NCBI GenBank assembly: GCA_029379385.1 | Contig: CM055614.1 | Coordinates: 1,240,001-1,304,000 of the forward strand | DNA: 64,000 bases | Direction of reading: 5' to 3' | DNA from: Quillaja saponaria | Taxonomy: Eukaryota > Streptophyta > Magnoliopsida > Fabales > Quillajaceae | Shown here: positions 1 to 12,511 of the stretch, one piece after another | How positions within the stretch are numbered: position 1 is the first letter of the stretch | How the letters are laid out: each line of letters begins with the position of its first letter | Made by a program: the position numbers and the translations under genes | The notes under the pieces: generated by a model | Seen by the model: the letters and a program-made list of their open reading frames with translations, nothing else | What the model was told of the DNA's origin: nothing | The model's database searches: none

Positions 1-3000
1 AAGCCATGTAATTTGGGTGGTCTGAATAACCACTTAGGTAGTTTGTTAAGCCATCACTCTTGGTGGGTGTGAAAGGACTTCTTTTAGAGCTACCACCCAC
101 TGACGACGCAGACAAAAATTGAGGACTATTATCAGCAGTGCAGAACGGACTTTCTTCAACTTCATCCGAGTGTTTCCATGGGCTGAATGATTGAACTTCA
201 CAAGAAAGGCTTCTACCTGACTGATGAGCTGTTGACTCTTTTGAAGTTGTGAAACTATGGCTATGTTGTTCAGAAAACTGATCATGCTGAGTGGAGTGGA
301 AGAGGTTTCTGCGTTTTGGTGTGAAGTGGGATTTCCCAGTATCAATTTCGAGGATCTTGTCGCTCTTGTCATCATCTGTACTACCAGTTTTCATGGAAGA
401 TCTTTGTTGATTCCGAGACTGTTCATGGATACCACCTTCTGACTTGTTCCAACATTTCTCTTGATTACCAACGCCCCTACCATGGTACTTTAAGCTGTTT
501 CTCTGCAATTTGTAGGAACACAATCATCAGTGTCATGTAATAATATATTAAATAGCAATCTGAGGAAGGGGAAAAAAAGGAAAGTCAAGGAATTACCATG
601 AGCATTGACGACTGATCATGTTTCATACTCTTAGATCGTATTGCATGTTCAATTTTTTCTGGGGTTGCTGGACACTGTATATGAAAGAAAAAAAATAGGG
701 CCATTAAAAAAATCAGTGATCAAATCAAACCATTTAGTCTTCAGAACTTGAATATGAATCTGGCATAACTTGTGATGAAGCTCTCAAGACAAAGAAGGTT
801 GAACCATGTCCTATCCTTGAATCAAACAGAGGAAGACAGCATAATTCAGGTCTGTAAATTACACATTGTCTAGAAAATCATGATACTAGACTAACTAAAT
901 GTAGTGAACAGCTCTACATTTAACAGGGAATTGTATAAGTTTATGATAATGGCGCATCATGACTGCAGCACACCATACAATACATTACAGCACATAATCA
1001 TGTTGGAAAATCAATTTTATAGCATAACAGAATTATGTGGACATGTTATGTTACAACCACCTTTAGACCATGTCCAATATTCTTTTATCCCTAATAAATT
1101 GGATCAACCATTTTTAATAAACAGAAGTACACAATCAGAAAAGATGACAAGTACACAACGACTACAGAAAAGCTTTCTGGAAACTGAGGATATAAAAATA
1201 TTAAATAGAAGATCAAGTATTTTTACTTACAGGGTGATAGCCATGTGATGACTTGCTACTAGCAAATGAGGATTCTGAAATTTGTACACGGCCTGCACGA
1301 GCTCGTGCCTGTGCTCGCAATAGTGATTGCATTCTTTGCAGCCACTCTGTTGTCCGCTTCCTCTCAATGTGCCCTCTCACCAGTGCCTGAAGCCTAACCA
1401 ATCCTTTTAATGCTCTCAGTGCTCTCCTTGCCTTCAACATTTTAGTGTAACAAATTACCAATAAGGACATGTTCAAGTTTTAGGGGGACAAATCAATTAC
1501 AACTGCATTAATCTTAAAAAAGAATTAAAGAATAACTATAGTAGAATTGTGGGAAGAAATTATTCCATTAAAATTACAAAATTATGATAACAATCCCCCA
1601 GTTAAATGACACAGTTAGGACCACACTATTTCGTTTATTGCAGAGCTTCAAATTAAAAGACAGTTCATATACATGGCGCCAAGGGAAAGTTCTGCACAGA
1701 GCATCATCTAAAATTCAAAGGAAACAGGCGCCAAAAAGAAACTAAATTCTAATGCAATACTGAATGAAAATTCTGAAAAAGCCTGACATGAAATCAAGAA
1801 GACAAGGACATGTCACCAGCCACCCTACAGTGGGAAAGCAGTTATACACAACATTGAATAGAAATTAAAACACGATAATGAAGAAGAATGCCCCATTCTA
1901 TTTTATTAATACGGCAATAAAGTAGTAACCTAACGGCCTAACCCAACTTTTATCTTGGAAAAGTCATAGAAGTCACTTAAGAAACACAGTTTCACACCAA
2001 ACTTTCTTTCTGTCCGGCCCACTCAAATCTGCTCTACCCAACCAAATTTACAAAAGGATGGATGGATTTCAACAATAGTAAACCAGTTCCAGATGGTTCA
2101 CAAAATCAAAATCTCTCAGACACTAGCTCAACCAATTTCTTCAGGCATTAAATTGGTAAGCCCTAATACAGCACCTACACACATAGCCACATTAACTACT
2201 TGTCAAAAAGATGTTTTGAAAATACCCAAAAACCCTAAGCCGAAACAAGGCCGACACAGTCAACACGTCGAACAGTCGAAGTACATAATTCGGAGACCTA
2301 TACAGGACAAATAAGTTGTGAAAGCGCCATCACAGCGAAATAATAAAGGGTCGTAAATGGAACGTGTGTAAAGAGATAAGGAACAATTGTTAAGGGGACA
2401 CAGCGCACCCGGTGCACATTAGCAGCTGCCACACTAAATTCCAGTTGCAAAACATTGTGTTTAGGGTAAAACGACATGAGATAACAGCCCACTGCTCTGG
2501 TACTGAACAAATGGAAAGGAATAGCAGTTTCGAAAAATTTGACAACGTTTTGCAAAAAGGGGCCATTCGTATAGAAAACGCGTTTCATACTGAACTGAAA
2601 ACGAAACGTAAACAACAACATGGTAGCGAGAGAAAACGTTTCTTCGTTGAAAATAGAAAGGAGAGGAAAATGAAGAGCGAGATGTACAAGACGGCAAACG
2701 TGTTGATTTCTCAGCGATGACTGGTTGTCAGTAACTGTGAGATAAGTGCCAAAATGCTAATCCCGTAATTTCATCGAAATCCGTTGTCACTTGAAAACAA
2801 TAAGCATTAACATAACAGAATTAATGAAGAAGACGAACAAGAGCGGAATGGAAGGATAATGGATACCAACCAAACAGCCTCGAAAAGCGGCTTGAATCTT
2901 AACAGCTGCCCACTCTCCACGAATCCCAAGACTCCCAATAACATACGCCGCCGAGTCCGGCGGCAGGACACCGGCGACCCTTCCGCTACTCGTAAGTCTG

Positions 3001-3308
3001 ACCACAGCGGCGGCAGCCTGAGCAGCCGCAACCGCCGCCTCAGCTACAGCAGCCGTTGCAGCAGCCACTGCGATTGCGTGTTTATTTGGATCAACGCCGT
3101 CCAAGTACTCCGAAGATTGAACAACCACTTCTCTGTTGGCGTACTCCTGGCTGGGTTTGGTAGCTTTGAAATGGTGGTGATCTTTTTCTCTGTAAGATTT
3201 TACAAAGCTCCATCTTCGTTTCTCTTTAGGCGGTTTAGGAGCAGAAGATGATGAGTCGGGGTTTTTAAACCCGAGAATACCGCGAAACCACTTTGCTGCC
3301 CTTCCCAT
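1..3308 (-). CDS. IQD22-like IQ67-domain calmodulin-binding protein (partial, C-terminus off the left edge)
   Basis: Coding exons on the minus strand: 3308-2871, 1431-1231, 674-597 and 502 to beyond base 1; all junctions seen are phase 0 with GT-AG borders. The start at 3308 opens with [13 protein letters not shown], the usual IQD N-terminus. Exon 1 ends in the IQ motif ([13 protein letters not shown], residues about 134-146). Exon 2 continues it with [20 protein letters not shown], so an intron splits the IQ67 domain at the position conserved across IQD genes. Exon 3 carries [13 protein letters not shown]. Exon 4 holds the C-terminal DUF4005-type motif [13 protein letters not shown] and [13 protein letters not shown], so only a short tail should be missing. 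An alanine-rich stretch lies at residues about 92-115. IQD proteins bind calmodulin and act as scaffolds at microtubules, plasma membrane or nucleus. The IQD family call is firm; the IQD22 subgroup is from memory of related sequences. Confidence 0.93.
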
Positions 3309-5039
3309 CTTTCTAAACAGAAAATGGTTTCGGGTTTTGGTTTTTTCTTTGATATTGAGGTAACATTTGAAGAGGTTGAGAGGTGTGTTATTCTGATTCT
3401 GTGACTTTCCGGTGAAGGTGAAGGAGGGAAGTGAGGAAGAAGGACTTTGTTTTAGTATAAGATATAAGAAGAAAGCATAACTCACACATGTGGATTTAAA
3501 TATTAATTCTTGCCAACTTGGCATTTACAGTTGCTCACGGCGCGTGCAGATCAAACATTTTAAACTCATCTTGATCGAGTTTCTGAAATCTGAGTACCTG
3601 CTACTTGGACCAATTCGTGGCCCAATCCAAGACAGGTGACACCATGTGGCTGTCTAACTAACCACCTCAGCAAAAAACAACTAATCACCTCAATTAAGAA
3701 AATAATAATTAATCAAGAGTAAAAAGTATGGTATATTTTTCTTTTTCTAACAAATAAAAAATTTTCCTACAGTTGTTGTCTCGCGTTCCTAAACTCCTAA
3801 TTAAGACCAATAAGTAGAAACAAGATTTTTTTTTTTTTTTTAATACATAAAGAGATTGAATTTTGATCTCTTAATTTGAGATGGGAAAAAGGTCTAAAAT
3901 TTGATATCATTGTCAATTAAACTATACTCTGACAGTTATAGAAACAAGATTTTAAATCTCTCATAAAACATAAAACATGGTTATCTAACAAAAATTCATT
4001 TCCAAGAACACATTATTTAAAATAGTAAACATAGTATATTATTTAGTTGTGGATGTATATTGCTTGCAATCCAAACAATGGTAAAGCATGTGGGAAACAA
4101 AGTATTTATGCATGTGGTGGTAGTATCACAAAAACAGTAACCAATTATAAACTAGTAGTAACTATAAATTATAGAATCATAGGCAATGGTCCTGGGCCTG
4201 GTTAGCTGAACCCCTGAACCAGGCGTTGTGATTAGAAACTAGGCACCATAGCCTGCAATGAAACGTCAACTCACTTGATCAGCCTTTCTATGATGGTGAC
4301 CCAAAGAGTATGAATCACATGGTTGGTGGTGATGATAGACACAAATGCCTATCTATGAATTTGGATTCGGAAAATCGGACGGCAGAGAAAGAATAAACAA
4401 CCATAGTCATCGCTTTTCCCAAAATCGACTAAAAGACGGAATCTGTGGCGAAATCTTGACCTCCATATCCAGTTTCCAACCACATATGATGCAATCACAA
4501 ACCCATTGTGATCACGACACGTGTAACTTACATGTGATGGGAGAAGTAACATAATCAACTTCGTTTATAATGATTTCTGATTTCAGGCAGCAATAGTTTT
4601 ATCACATTGTTTATTTATGACATTACGTGTTCTATCATCTATGTTATGTGAAAAGACTACCCGTGTGAATTAGCAAAAATGTCGTGGTGAATGGTGAATG
4701 TACTAAATTACAAAAAGAAGCCTAAATAGCTAGATTCTGCGCGGAGACATTAAACAATGTAGGACATGATCCAGTTAAACTTAAATTCAACGCAACTCAA
4801 TTTACTAAATTTTAAATTAGTAAGACTTAGTTACATAAATTTTGTCCTTTCATTTGCATGGATGGGACAATATTTTCAATAATTTTTGTAATAGTTATAT
4901 TTTGTCTGATGATTACCTCTTATATAAGTTTCGGTATTTTTTTATCACGTCTAACACTCAATACTTGTACCAAATATAAATTTTGATATTTTCTTATCAC
5001 GTTTAATATTTGATACTTGTACCAAGTCACTTTTCTTAA
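3309..5039. other. Intergenic: IQD promoter/5' leader, then AT-rich DNA
   Basis: Upstream of the IQD start (to about 3550) is its presumed leader and promoter. The rest is AT-rich with a T run near 3825-3842. A short hairpin lies near 4194-4224: arms CCTGGTT and AACCAGG around a 13-base loop. No supported gene is seen; the 69-codon ORFs on both strands at 4345-4558 overlap each other and resemble nothing I know. Confidence 0.6.
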
Positions 5040-5715
5040 TTACTGCGTCTATTGACCAACGTTAGATATGTCCAAACTAACGTAAACGATTCTCCCTCAT
5101 TTTTTCTTCAATAAGTGCTGCTTCCACCTTCTTACAGATATCCTCATTCTTTATTTTATCATTTCTTATATGTCTGGTCATTCATCTCAACATTTTCATT
5201 TCTGCTACTCCCATCTTCTGCGAGTGTTATTTTTTAACTGCCCAACATTTGGTACCATATAGCATCACTGGTCTCACTGTCATCTTGTAAAATTTTCCTT
5301 TCAATCTATTCAAGATTTTAAAATCATATAAAACTACGGAAACATTTTACCACTTCACCCATCTTGTCTTGATCCTATAATTTACATCATGCTCAATTAT
5401 ACTATATTTTTTGTATAAATGAACCTAAATACTTAAGTTGATCCTTTGTAAGAATTATCTAACCGTCCAATATTATTTTATTTGGTCATCCTCTAATTTC
5501 ACTAAAATCACACTCCATATACTTAATTTTTGTTCGACTCAATCTAATACCTTCAAATTCTAACACATTCCTCCACATTTCTAGTTTGGAATTTAATCCT
5601 TCTCTAGTTCAATCTACCAACACAATATCATTGGCAAATAACATATACCATGAAATATTATCTTGAATATCATAAGTAAGTTCATCTATGATTAAAATAA
5701 ATAGGTAAGGACCAA
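5040..5715 (-). mobile_element. Degenerate LINE (non-LTR retrotransposon) reverse-transcriptase fragment
   Basis: Read on the minus strand from about 5715 downward, the DNA translates with many stops and frame breaks into the reverse-transcriptase block of a common plant LINE family. Recognisable pieces are DELTYDIQDN, then MLFANDIVLVD (where active copies have FADDIVL), TREGLNSKLEMWRNVL, RLSRTK and KYMECDFSE. The catalytic FADD box is changed to FAND, and several in-frame stops follow, so the copy is dead. Neither element end nor a poly-A tail was located, so the borders are only those of visible similarity. The clade (RTE-like) is from memory. Confidence 0.8.
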
Positions 5716-6081
5716 AATAAATATATTGTTGTTATGTTTGAGCCCAATTAGGCCCAACAATGTAGAAACTGTTATGGGTTGGATTAACCTGCAGGCCCAT
5801 GAACCCCGTTGAGGTATTGAGTGCCTCTCCACATCAAGCTATCTGGAACACAAACAGAGCTAAATGCTGGAGGTGTCAAGCATTTACAAAAATTTAGCCA
5901 TGTTAATTCTATTTTCCAGCCTAGAATTTCCCCCTCTTCATTTTCTTTGAACTGCTTTTGGCCTTGTGCAGAATGCTGACCCTTTTTAACTTTTCTTTGA
6001 ACTATGCATGAACAACAGTTACATGTTTAACCTTAACATGTTTTAAGATTCTGAGATCCTTCGAATCGACACTGCTGCTAT
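5716..6081. other. 3' flank of the PAS/Raf-like kinase gene
   Basis: Lies just downstream of the stop codon of the minus-strand kinase and probably contains its 3' UTR. No ORF or repeat stands out. Confidence 0.5.
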
Positions 6082-9000
6082 TCAGTTGATTAGGCACAGC
6101 ATTCTCTGGATTATTTCTTCAAATGACGGGCGTTGTTCTGGATCACTGGTTTTAAGAACAAGTTTCAGTTTTAAGTTAGAATTTTAATTTCTGTTTCAGT
6201 AACTGAGAGAAAAGAAAAGAGCACAGAAGTACCTTCGCCAGCAGTCATGGATGATGGATGCTACATGGGGATCAAGCCCTTCTGGCAGGTCCAATCTTCT
6301 ATCCATAAAACCTACGACTCCGACCACCTTTTGAATGGGAAACAACCTTGTTCATGGTGAAAAGACTAGACAGCCAAATTGGCGACATGGGTGTGTGTTT
6401 GAGAGAGAGAGAGAAACCTGTAAGGAATTTAAACTGCTCCATGGAATGCATTCAGTCATTAGTTCCCAGAGGATGACACCAAAACTGAACAAATCCGATC
6501 TGTTTTAGAAAAGGGAAGAAATCCATTATATCAAAAGCATTTCATGCCATCACCATTTAAAACACATTCCTAGTCTCTAAACTCTAAACTTGTACGAGAA
6601 AGAATAAATTCAAAATCTTAAACAATGATGCTTGAGGCAATGCATAAGGTAGAGCAAACAGCGAAATGATTTGCAGATAGAAGAGTGCAAATATAATCAC
6701 ACAATCCAGTGACAAAAAGATATTGGGATGCATATTCCATTCATATAAGAAAGATAGACCATGAAGAGTGAAAACTAGTTAAACGATTTGATAAAAATTT
6801 CAAAGTTCAGCTTCCAGGAATTACTTCTCATTTGAAAGCTCATTTCGAAGGACTTCAGGGGCCATCCACTGGGGCTGCAGGCCAAAAGGATATACATTGA
6901 CAGAAGAGGAAACATTAGATATTAGAGTTGATGCATCACAACTGCTAGTAATAGTAAACAACCTCGGAAAATGTAAGAGCAAAAGGAACAATTTTACCTG
7001 TAATTTAAAAGCATGGCACATTGGCACGTGACATAATTTCCTTAACTTGGGTGGAAAAGTTAACTTTTTAATTTTTCCCAAAGGGGATAATAACATTTTG
7101 AACCGGGTGTAAAAAGTTAAAAAAAAAACAGTAAAGGGTAAAATTACCGTGCCTCTTCCAGACCTTGCAGTTAAGAAAGTTGCTTCCTTCAACCTTGACA
7201 GGCCAAAGTCTCCTACCTGAGAGAAACAAATGACTTATTTAAGAAACTGGTACTCAATCTGCTTGGAACGATGGAAGGCATTTACAAGCACAAATTACCT
7301 TGACAGTCCAGTTTCTATCAACAAGAAGGTTAGAAGATTTTAGGTCCCTATGCACTATTGGTGGATTTCTGTGATGTAAATAGTTCATACCTTTAGCCTG
7401 CAGCAAAAGATAATTTGGATTAAGCAAGTATATTTAACAGCTGATAGGTTAAGCATCCTACGGCCAACTCTAGAAAATGCACACACAAACAACATATGCA
7501 TGTATATATATAGAGGGAGAGAGAGAACGCACAACATCAAGGGCCATCCTTAAGCGCCTTCTAATGTCTAATGTCTGGTTGTTCTTGTTAAGTGTCTTGA
7601 AAAGGCTTCCCCTACCATGCCAAAGAAAATTAATGTAAGATAATGTAATATATATTACCTGTATAATATATATTACATTAAAGAAAAAGTATAGTCTGGT
7701 GTCATATATATTACCTGGGTAAAAACTCAGTAACAATGGCAAGCCTTTCCTGCGAATATACTGCCCCCATGAACAACAGCACGTTTGGATGCCTCAGTCT
7801 CTTCATTATATCGATCTGAAGTATTCACACATGAGATTCACGATCAGCTGCTTTCTGCCATAAACAAGAACAAATTGGAACAGCAAAAATCTTAAAGGAC
7901 CTCTTTTTTGTAATCTTGTAAAGTTCCCTCAATGTATCCGTTGCCAAAATGAACCTTAACGGCAACATCCTGACAAGAAAAATTAGGGTGAGATTAAGTC
8001 AACTAATATGGATAAAAACTAGAAGAATTAGTGTGTTTTATGGTTTTACCGATCCATTCCAGAGACCACGATAAACAATAGCAAATGAACCTGCAAGGCA
8101 GAGAAAAACAGCTGTGTAAATCCAAAACCCTCTTGTATGCATTAACATCCTGTTTTTCAGTTTCTGTTTTCTTTCATTTTACAACTGAAAGGAATAGCAC
8201 TCAAAGCTGTACAATTTTACAAAAGATCAACCTAATTATTGAAGCCACTCACAGACAACAAAAAGAAAATAAATGATTTTCTATAATGAAAAAACAATAT
8301 GCATATTTCCGACTGACATTAATTTACCAATGGACTTGTGGAAGATGTATAGGGTGCAAATCATAGGCTCGAAAATAGTGATTATTGTTGTTAACAAAAT
8401 CAATGATTTTCTATAATTGAAAAACAATTATTCATGTTTGCCAGTGACATCGATTTACCAATGGCTTGTGGAAGAGGTACCGGGTGCAAATCATAGGCGT
8501 GAAACAGGTGATTATTGTTGTTCTGACTATGGTAAGTTACCAGATACAGTTCTTAACAAGGCTTTATTGATAAATACTATGTACAATATTAAATATTTTG
8601 CTGAACTCAAGCCTACAGAGTCACATCAAACCAAAGCATTTTAAAGTTCTAAACATATAACATCGCATAATAAAACAAAATGAACTTACTTATCATACAA
8701 TACTAAACATATTCCACTGTACCTTGTCCAATCACTTCACCCAAACGAAGATCTTCCCAGCGAATCTCACACTCTGCAGTTGAGTTTGATTCAGCATCCC
8801 CTTTGCTCAATGAACTTCCCTTGTTTCCATCACTCTGCCCTGAGCTCGGGATCTCTTGCTTCTTTTTCAGTTCATCCTTTACTTCCATGTTTGGTGCTTC
8901 TGTCTCCAATGTCTTTGGAAAATCCTGGAAGCCTAATGTTGAAAAATTATTTCCAGGACCAGGTGCACAAAGAAACACATTGCATTCTCTCGAAGCGACT

Positions 9001-12000
9001 ACGAAAGAACTTTCTTTGGAATCACTTGGAGATTTATGCCCAAATACTTCCTTATCTTCTTGCTTCATGACAGAAGAGGGCCTGGTTTTTTGGGGGGTTT
9101 CCCCCTTAACTTCTCTATCAGAAAAGAAGAAGTGTGAATTTAATGCGTCTGAACTTCTAGGAGACTCATGCTCCTTCTTCACTTCATTGCTTGCAGAATT
9201 ATCAGTTGTGCCATTTTTCCCCTTTCTCCTAATCTGCACCTTACCTAAGACTTTGGCTGCCTGAAGTCATCAAACCATTACAGCTAGTGAGACAAATTAA
9301 AAGGGAGAAGTTAATAATAAAAAGTTTCTCATAAAAACTTACATTTCTTTAATGAATGACATACATTGTTGGTCTTCGCTTTTATGGTTTTCTATTTTTT
9401 CTTAAAAAGATACAATACATTACTGGGCCATAAAGAGACAAAATTCCTGATTTCTAAGTAACTCCCTGAGTATGCACACTTCTCATTCCCTTACTCCAAT
9501 CAAAGCTAAAACTACGAGAGGTTTATGCCAACCATGCAACTTGTGGCCTGCACATCAGAGGATTACTTGTGTGAAATAAAGCAAGAAGTCAACTTATCCT
9601 TATGCTCAAACTTCAAATCAGAAGAGTTCCATCTGATTGCTTGTATAAGGCATCACATTAAGGCCAACAATGAATGCAGATACATGGCAGCCTATAATTC
9701 TGTAGTCCTAAATTTGTCATTGTGGTAAGTCATTGCAGCATCTTATAAAGTGGTAAGAAAAGAAAATACAATTTTAAAAGGTTGAGCATGTTCAATTGTA
9801 GAATCATCCTTCTCAGACCTCCCCTCTACAACTTTGCTTTCGCCATGGTGAGATCCGGAATTAGGTTTCGGTTCCTGTAATCAGAACGCATAACCCTTGA
9901 AATTTCTTCTCACCAAGATACCAGACTAGATTTCTCTGCAACTTTATAAGAACAGAAACATACTGATGAGATGGGTTTTGCAAATTTTTCATCTTTGCTG
10001 GCTGCTGTACTATCCCTGGAAAACACGTGTGGATTGCATGTATCATCTTCATGTCTCCTAGTCCTTGAGAAAACTTTTGAAGTCTGATAGGTTCGAGAAA
10101 AGGGATGTATGGCAAACTTTTAGCAAATAATCTGAAATTTAAAGAAAAGAAAGGGAAAAAAAAAAAAACGAAGCTAAAAAAATAATGTAAGGAAAAAAAG
10201 TAACGAAACAAATAAGCACCAGATTGGAAACAGATGATGCAATCTTTGGCACTGGCACAGTTGGTGGCCGTGGATGCCACTGGTTCTTTTTCGAGTTTGA
10301 ATCTTGTACTCTAAAATGGCTTGTTCTCAGGTTCTCTGCTTTCATAGTAATGAAAATTGCTGCATCACTTGAAACAGTGATAATACCAGCAAGCTCCCCA
10401 TCCTCATATAATTGGCTTTTTGTCACCAGCGCCATAAATATTTCACCGGACCTCTTCTTAAAAGGAAATTGACCTGACCATGGTCGCCCGGTTCTCAAAT
10501 TTTCTGTTATTGTCCTTAAAGATTCACAGTGTTCTTCACTTATTAGGAGTTCGTCAACTGCGTGCCCATGTATCTCATAGTCCTTCCACCCATAAAGCTT
10601 TTCAGCTGAACTATTCCTGAAATGGAAATTGTTTAATGAGCCGAAAAAGCAATGTTGTAAACTTGTAGATATGCTTCTCAGGAAAGAAAAAAATAGAAAA
10701 CATTTTCAATCTTAATTGTTATTAGTTTTTTATTGCCATCAGAATGAGATAGTTAAGCTGATAAAAAGTAGGATATTTGCATATCTGGATATTCAAAAAA
10801 CTTTAAAAGGCATGAAGGAATTACACCTATAGCAGATAAACAAGCTAAAAGCTGCCTTAACTAAATTAAGGAACTCTTAAAAGTGATTTTGAAATGGAAT
10901 GCAGACAACTGCAGTCTGCAGGGTTCTTCCATGATTGGTTTCATCAGAGATAATGAGTTCAAATCTTCAATTGCTCTAGAAATAAAAATACTCCATAAAT
11001 TAATACTTCTAAAATATTGTTAAAAATGAGTGACCACGTGGAAATTAAAATTTAAATGAAATTATACACTATTGTTGAAATATATGATAGAACTGAAGAT
11101 CCTCAATTTCATGGAAATTTGAGAGAATATTAGACTTTGGGAACCAGTGAAGGCAGACATTTGAATTATTTAACATCATGTTAAGCCCTATTATTGTGAA
11201 AGAACATGATAAAAAGCAGGCAGTTCTTAATGTACAACTTCTGTGAGTTCTTGATCCATCATCATTTGCTTTAACAACATATACATTCATGTATAGGAGC
11301 AGGGTTGCAAGAACGTAAGGAAGAGATTGCTGCACTTCAAATAAAAGTGGGCAAATACTATTCACTATATGAACAATGTATTCCCAGTCATGATCCAAAT
11401 CAGTCAAGCAGATCAACAGATGTAACATAATATCTTTTAAACCCACCCTCCACTGTCAACCTAAGCCAAGGGCCAAACGCTAGATCCTAATACAGAAGTT
11501 TGACCAATAACAAAAACTTTAGAAATCTAATTCTTAATTGAGCAACAATCAAAAATTTTGGCATAATTTTTAATAGCTACAATCCTTAATCCAATAGGAA
11601 TCATAAGAAAATTGCCGCATTCAATGTGAACTTCTGTCAAACATCTTCATAGTCCAACTTTTCTTTCTCTTATCACACCAACATGCATATACAGCCTAAG
11701 AAGCTTCCACCTAAAAACCAACTTTTGATTAAAATTCCAGGTCTATTAATTCATCATGTACTATAAAATGCTTCAACTTCCGTGAGACATGAATAGACTA
11801 ACATGTTTTTGTTCCTCCCAGTTACCACTGTTCGATTCACACAAAATTTAAAGAAAATCAATCATTGATGCCACCAACAGCCAAATTATAAAAACTGATA
11901 AAAATGAATGCAAAATTTCTCGAAGAATGGCATACATACCAGAAAATGATCTCTCCAGAGGAGACTCTAAACACATGAACAGCGTGACCTATAGAGTTTA

Positions 12001-12256
12001 GCAAGCTTTTATAAGGAGTACCAGACAAGAAGAACCCTGGAATGAGACCCATTCTTGAATCTGAGTTCGAGACTACCTCCTCATCCCTCGTGTTCTTTTC
12101 CTGCACCAGCTCATCGAATTCCTCCCTAAGTTTTGCTTGACTCTTCTCCAGATTCTGACACCGATTGACCAGAATTCGGAAAAGGTTGTCTCTCAACTCG
12201 TCACCGGCCATTCTGGTCGCCGGAATCGCACCTTTGGATTGGTGTGAAATGCGCAT
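6082..12256 (-). CDS. PAS domain-containing Raf-like protein kinase (RAF10/RAF11 type)
   Basis: Fifteen coding exons: 12256-11940, 10616-10220, 10083-9964, 9874-9770, 9260-8723, 8090-8050, 7969-7901, 7815-7715, 7611-7533, 7397-7299, 7216-7148, 6874-6825, 6499-6418, 6327-6233, 6145-6082. Phases agree throughout and give 741 residues. A second ATG at 12211 (MAGDE) is an alternative start. A short coiled segment (residues about 25-60) precedes a PAS domain (about 84-200, with SAEKLYGW and [10 protein letters not shown]), then a charged Ser/Lys-rich linker, then a complete kinase domain: glycine loop GQGSFAIVY (exon 5/6 junction), VAVK Lys511, HRDLKSSN with Asp607, DFG at 625-627, [10 protein letters not shown], and [13 protein letters not shown] where relatives usually have SDVYSFG. 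All catalytic residues are present, so the kinase should be active. The PAS part is a presumed sensor or partner-binding module. The family assignment is secure; RAF10/RAF11 is the closest Arabidopsis pair I recall. Confidence 0.93.
7641..7680. repeat. Perfect 17-bp inverted repeat (hairpin) in kinase intron 8
   Basis: Arms at 7641-7657 and 7664-7680 are exact reverse complements (AT-rich) around the loop CCTGTA. The loop side reproduces, on the minus strand, the sequence CAGGTAATATAT, which matches the real intron 8 donor about 55 bp away at 7714. The region therefore carries a second donor-like site. Confidence 0.8.
8272..8523. repeat. Tandem duplication, ~130-bp unit, in kinase intron 5
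   Basis: Unit 1 (8272-8401) and unit 2 (8402-8523) both start AATGATTTTCTATAAT and share ATTTACCAATGG, CTTGTGGAAGA, GGGTGCAAATCATAGGC and GATTATTGTTGTT in the same order, with scattered differences. It lies in the intron between the exon ending at 8723 and the exon starting at 8090 and does not affect coding. Confidence 0.88.
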
Positions 12257-12511
12257 AGCTTGCGTAATAGTCTGTTCTCGAGGCGGTCTCTTCAGTTACA
12301 TGTCTCCTATATAATATTTGATTTTCTTATTTCTTGCACGTTTCCGAACCATCGTGTTTAACGGCGTCGGCCACGTATCAGCAGCCGCAAGAGGAAGCTA
12401 TCAGGTGTGGCCAGCTGTTAAACATGGAGGAAGAACGACGAATCGAAACAGATATTTGCTCTTTCTGAGTTTTAAAAGACAGGACTTGCTATTGGTCAAT
12501 GAAACTACCGT

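Noticed and set aside
2298..2720. Overlapping ORFs of 78-107 codons on both strands
   Set aside because: They lie in intron 1 of the IQD gene, overlap each other on opposite strands and have no recognisable motif.
4194..4245. Hairpin followed by CTAG as a Helitron 3' end
   Set aside because: The arms are only 7 bp, the distance to CTAG is longer than usual, and no matching 5' TC end was found.
8780..9264. Plus-strand ORFs of 96 and 153 codons
   Set aside because: Antisense shadows of kinase exon 5, whose minus-strand frame carries the real protein.
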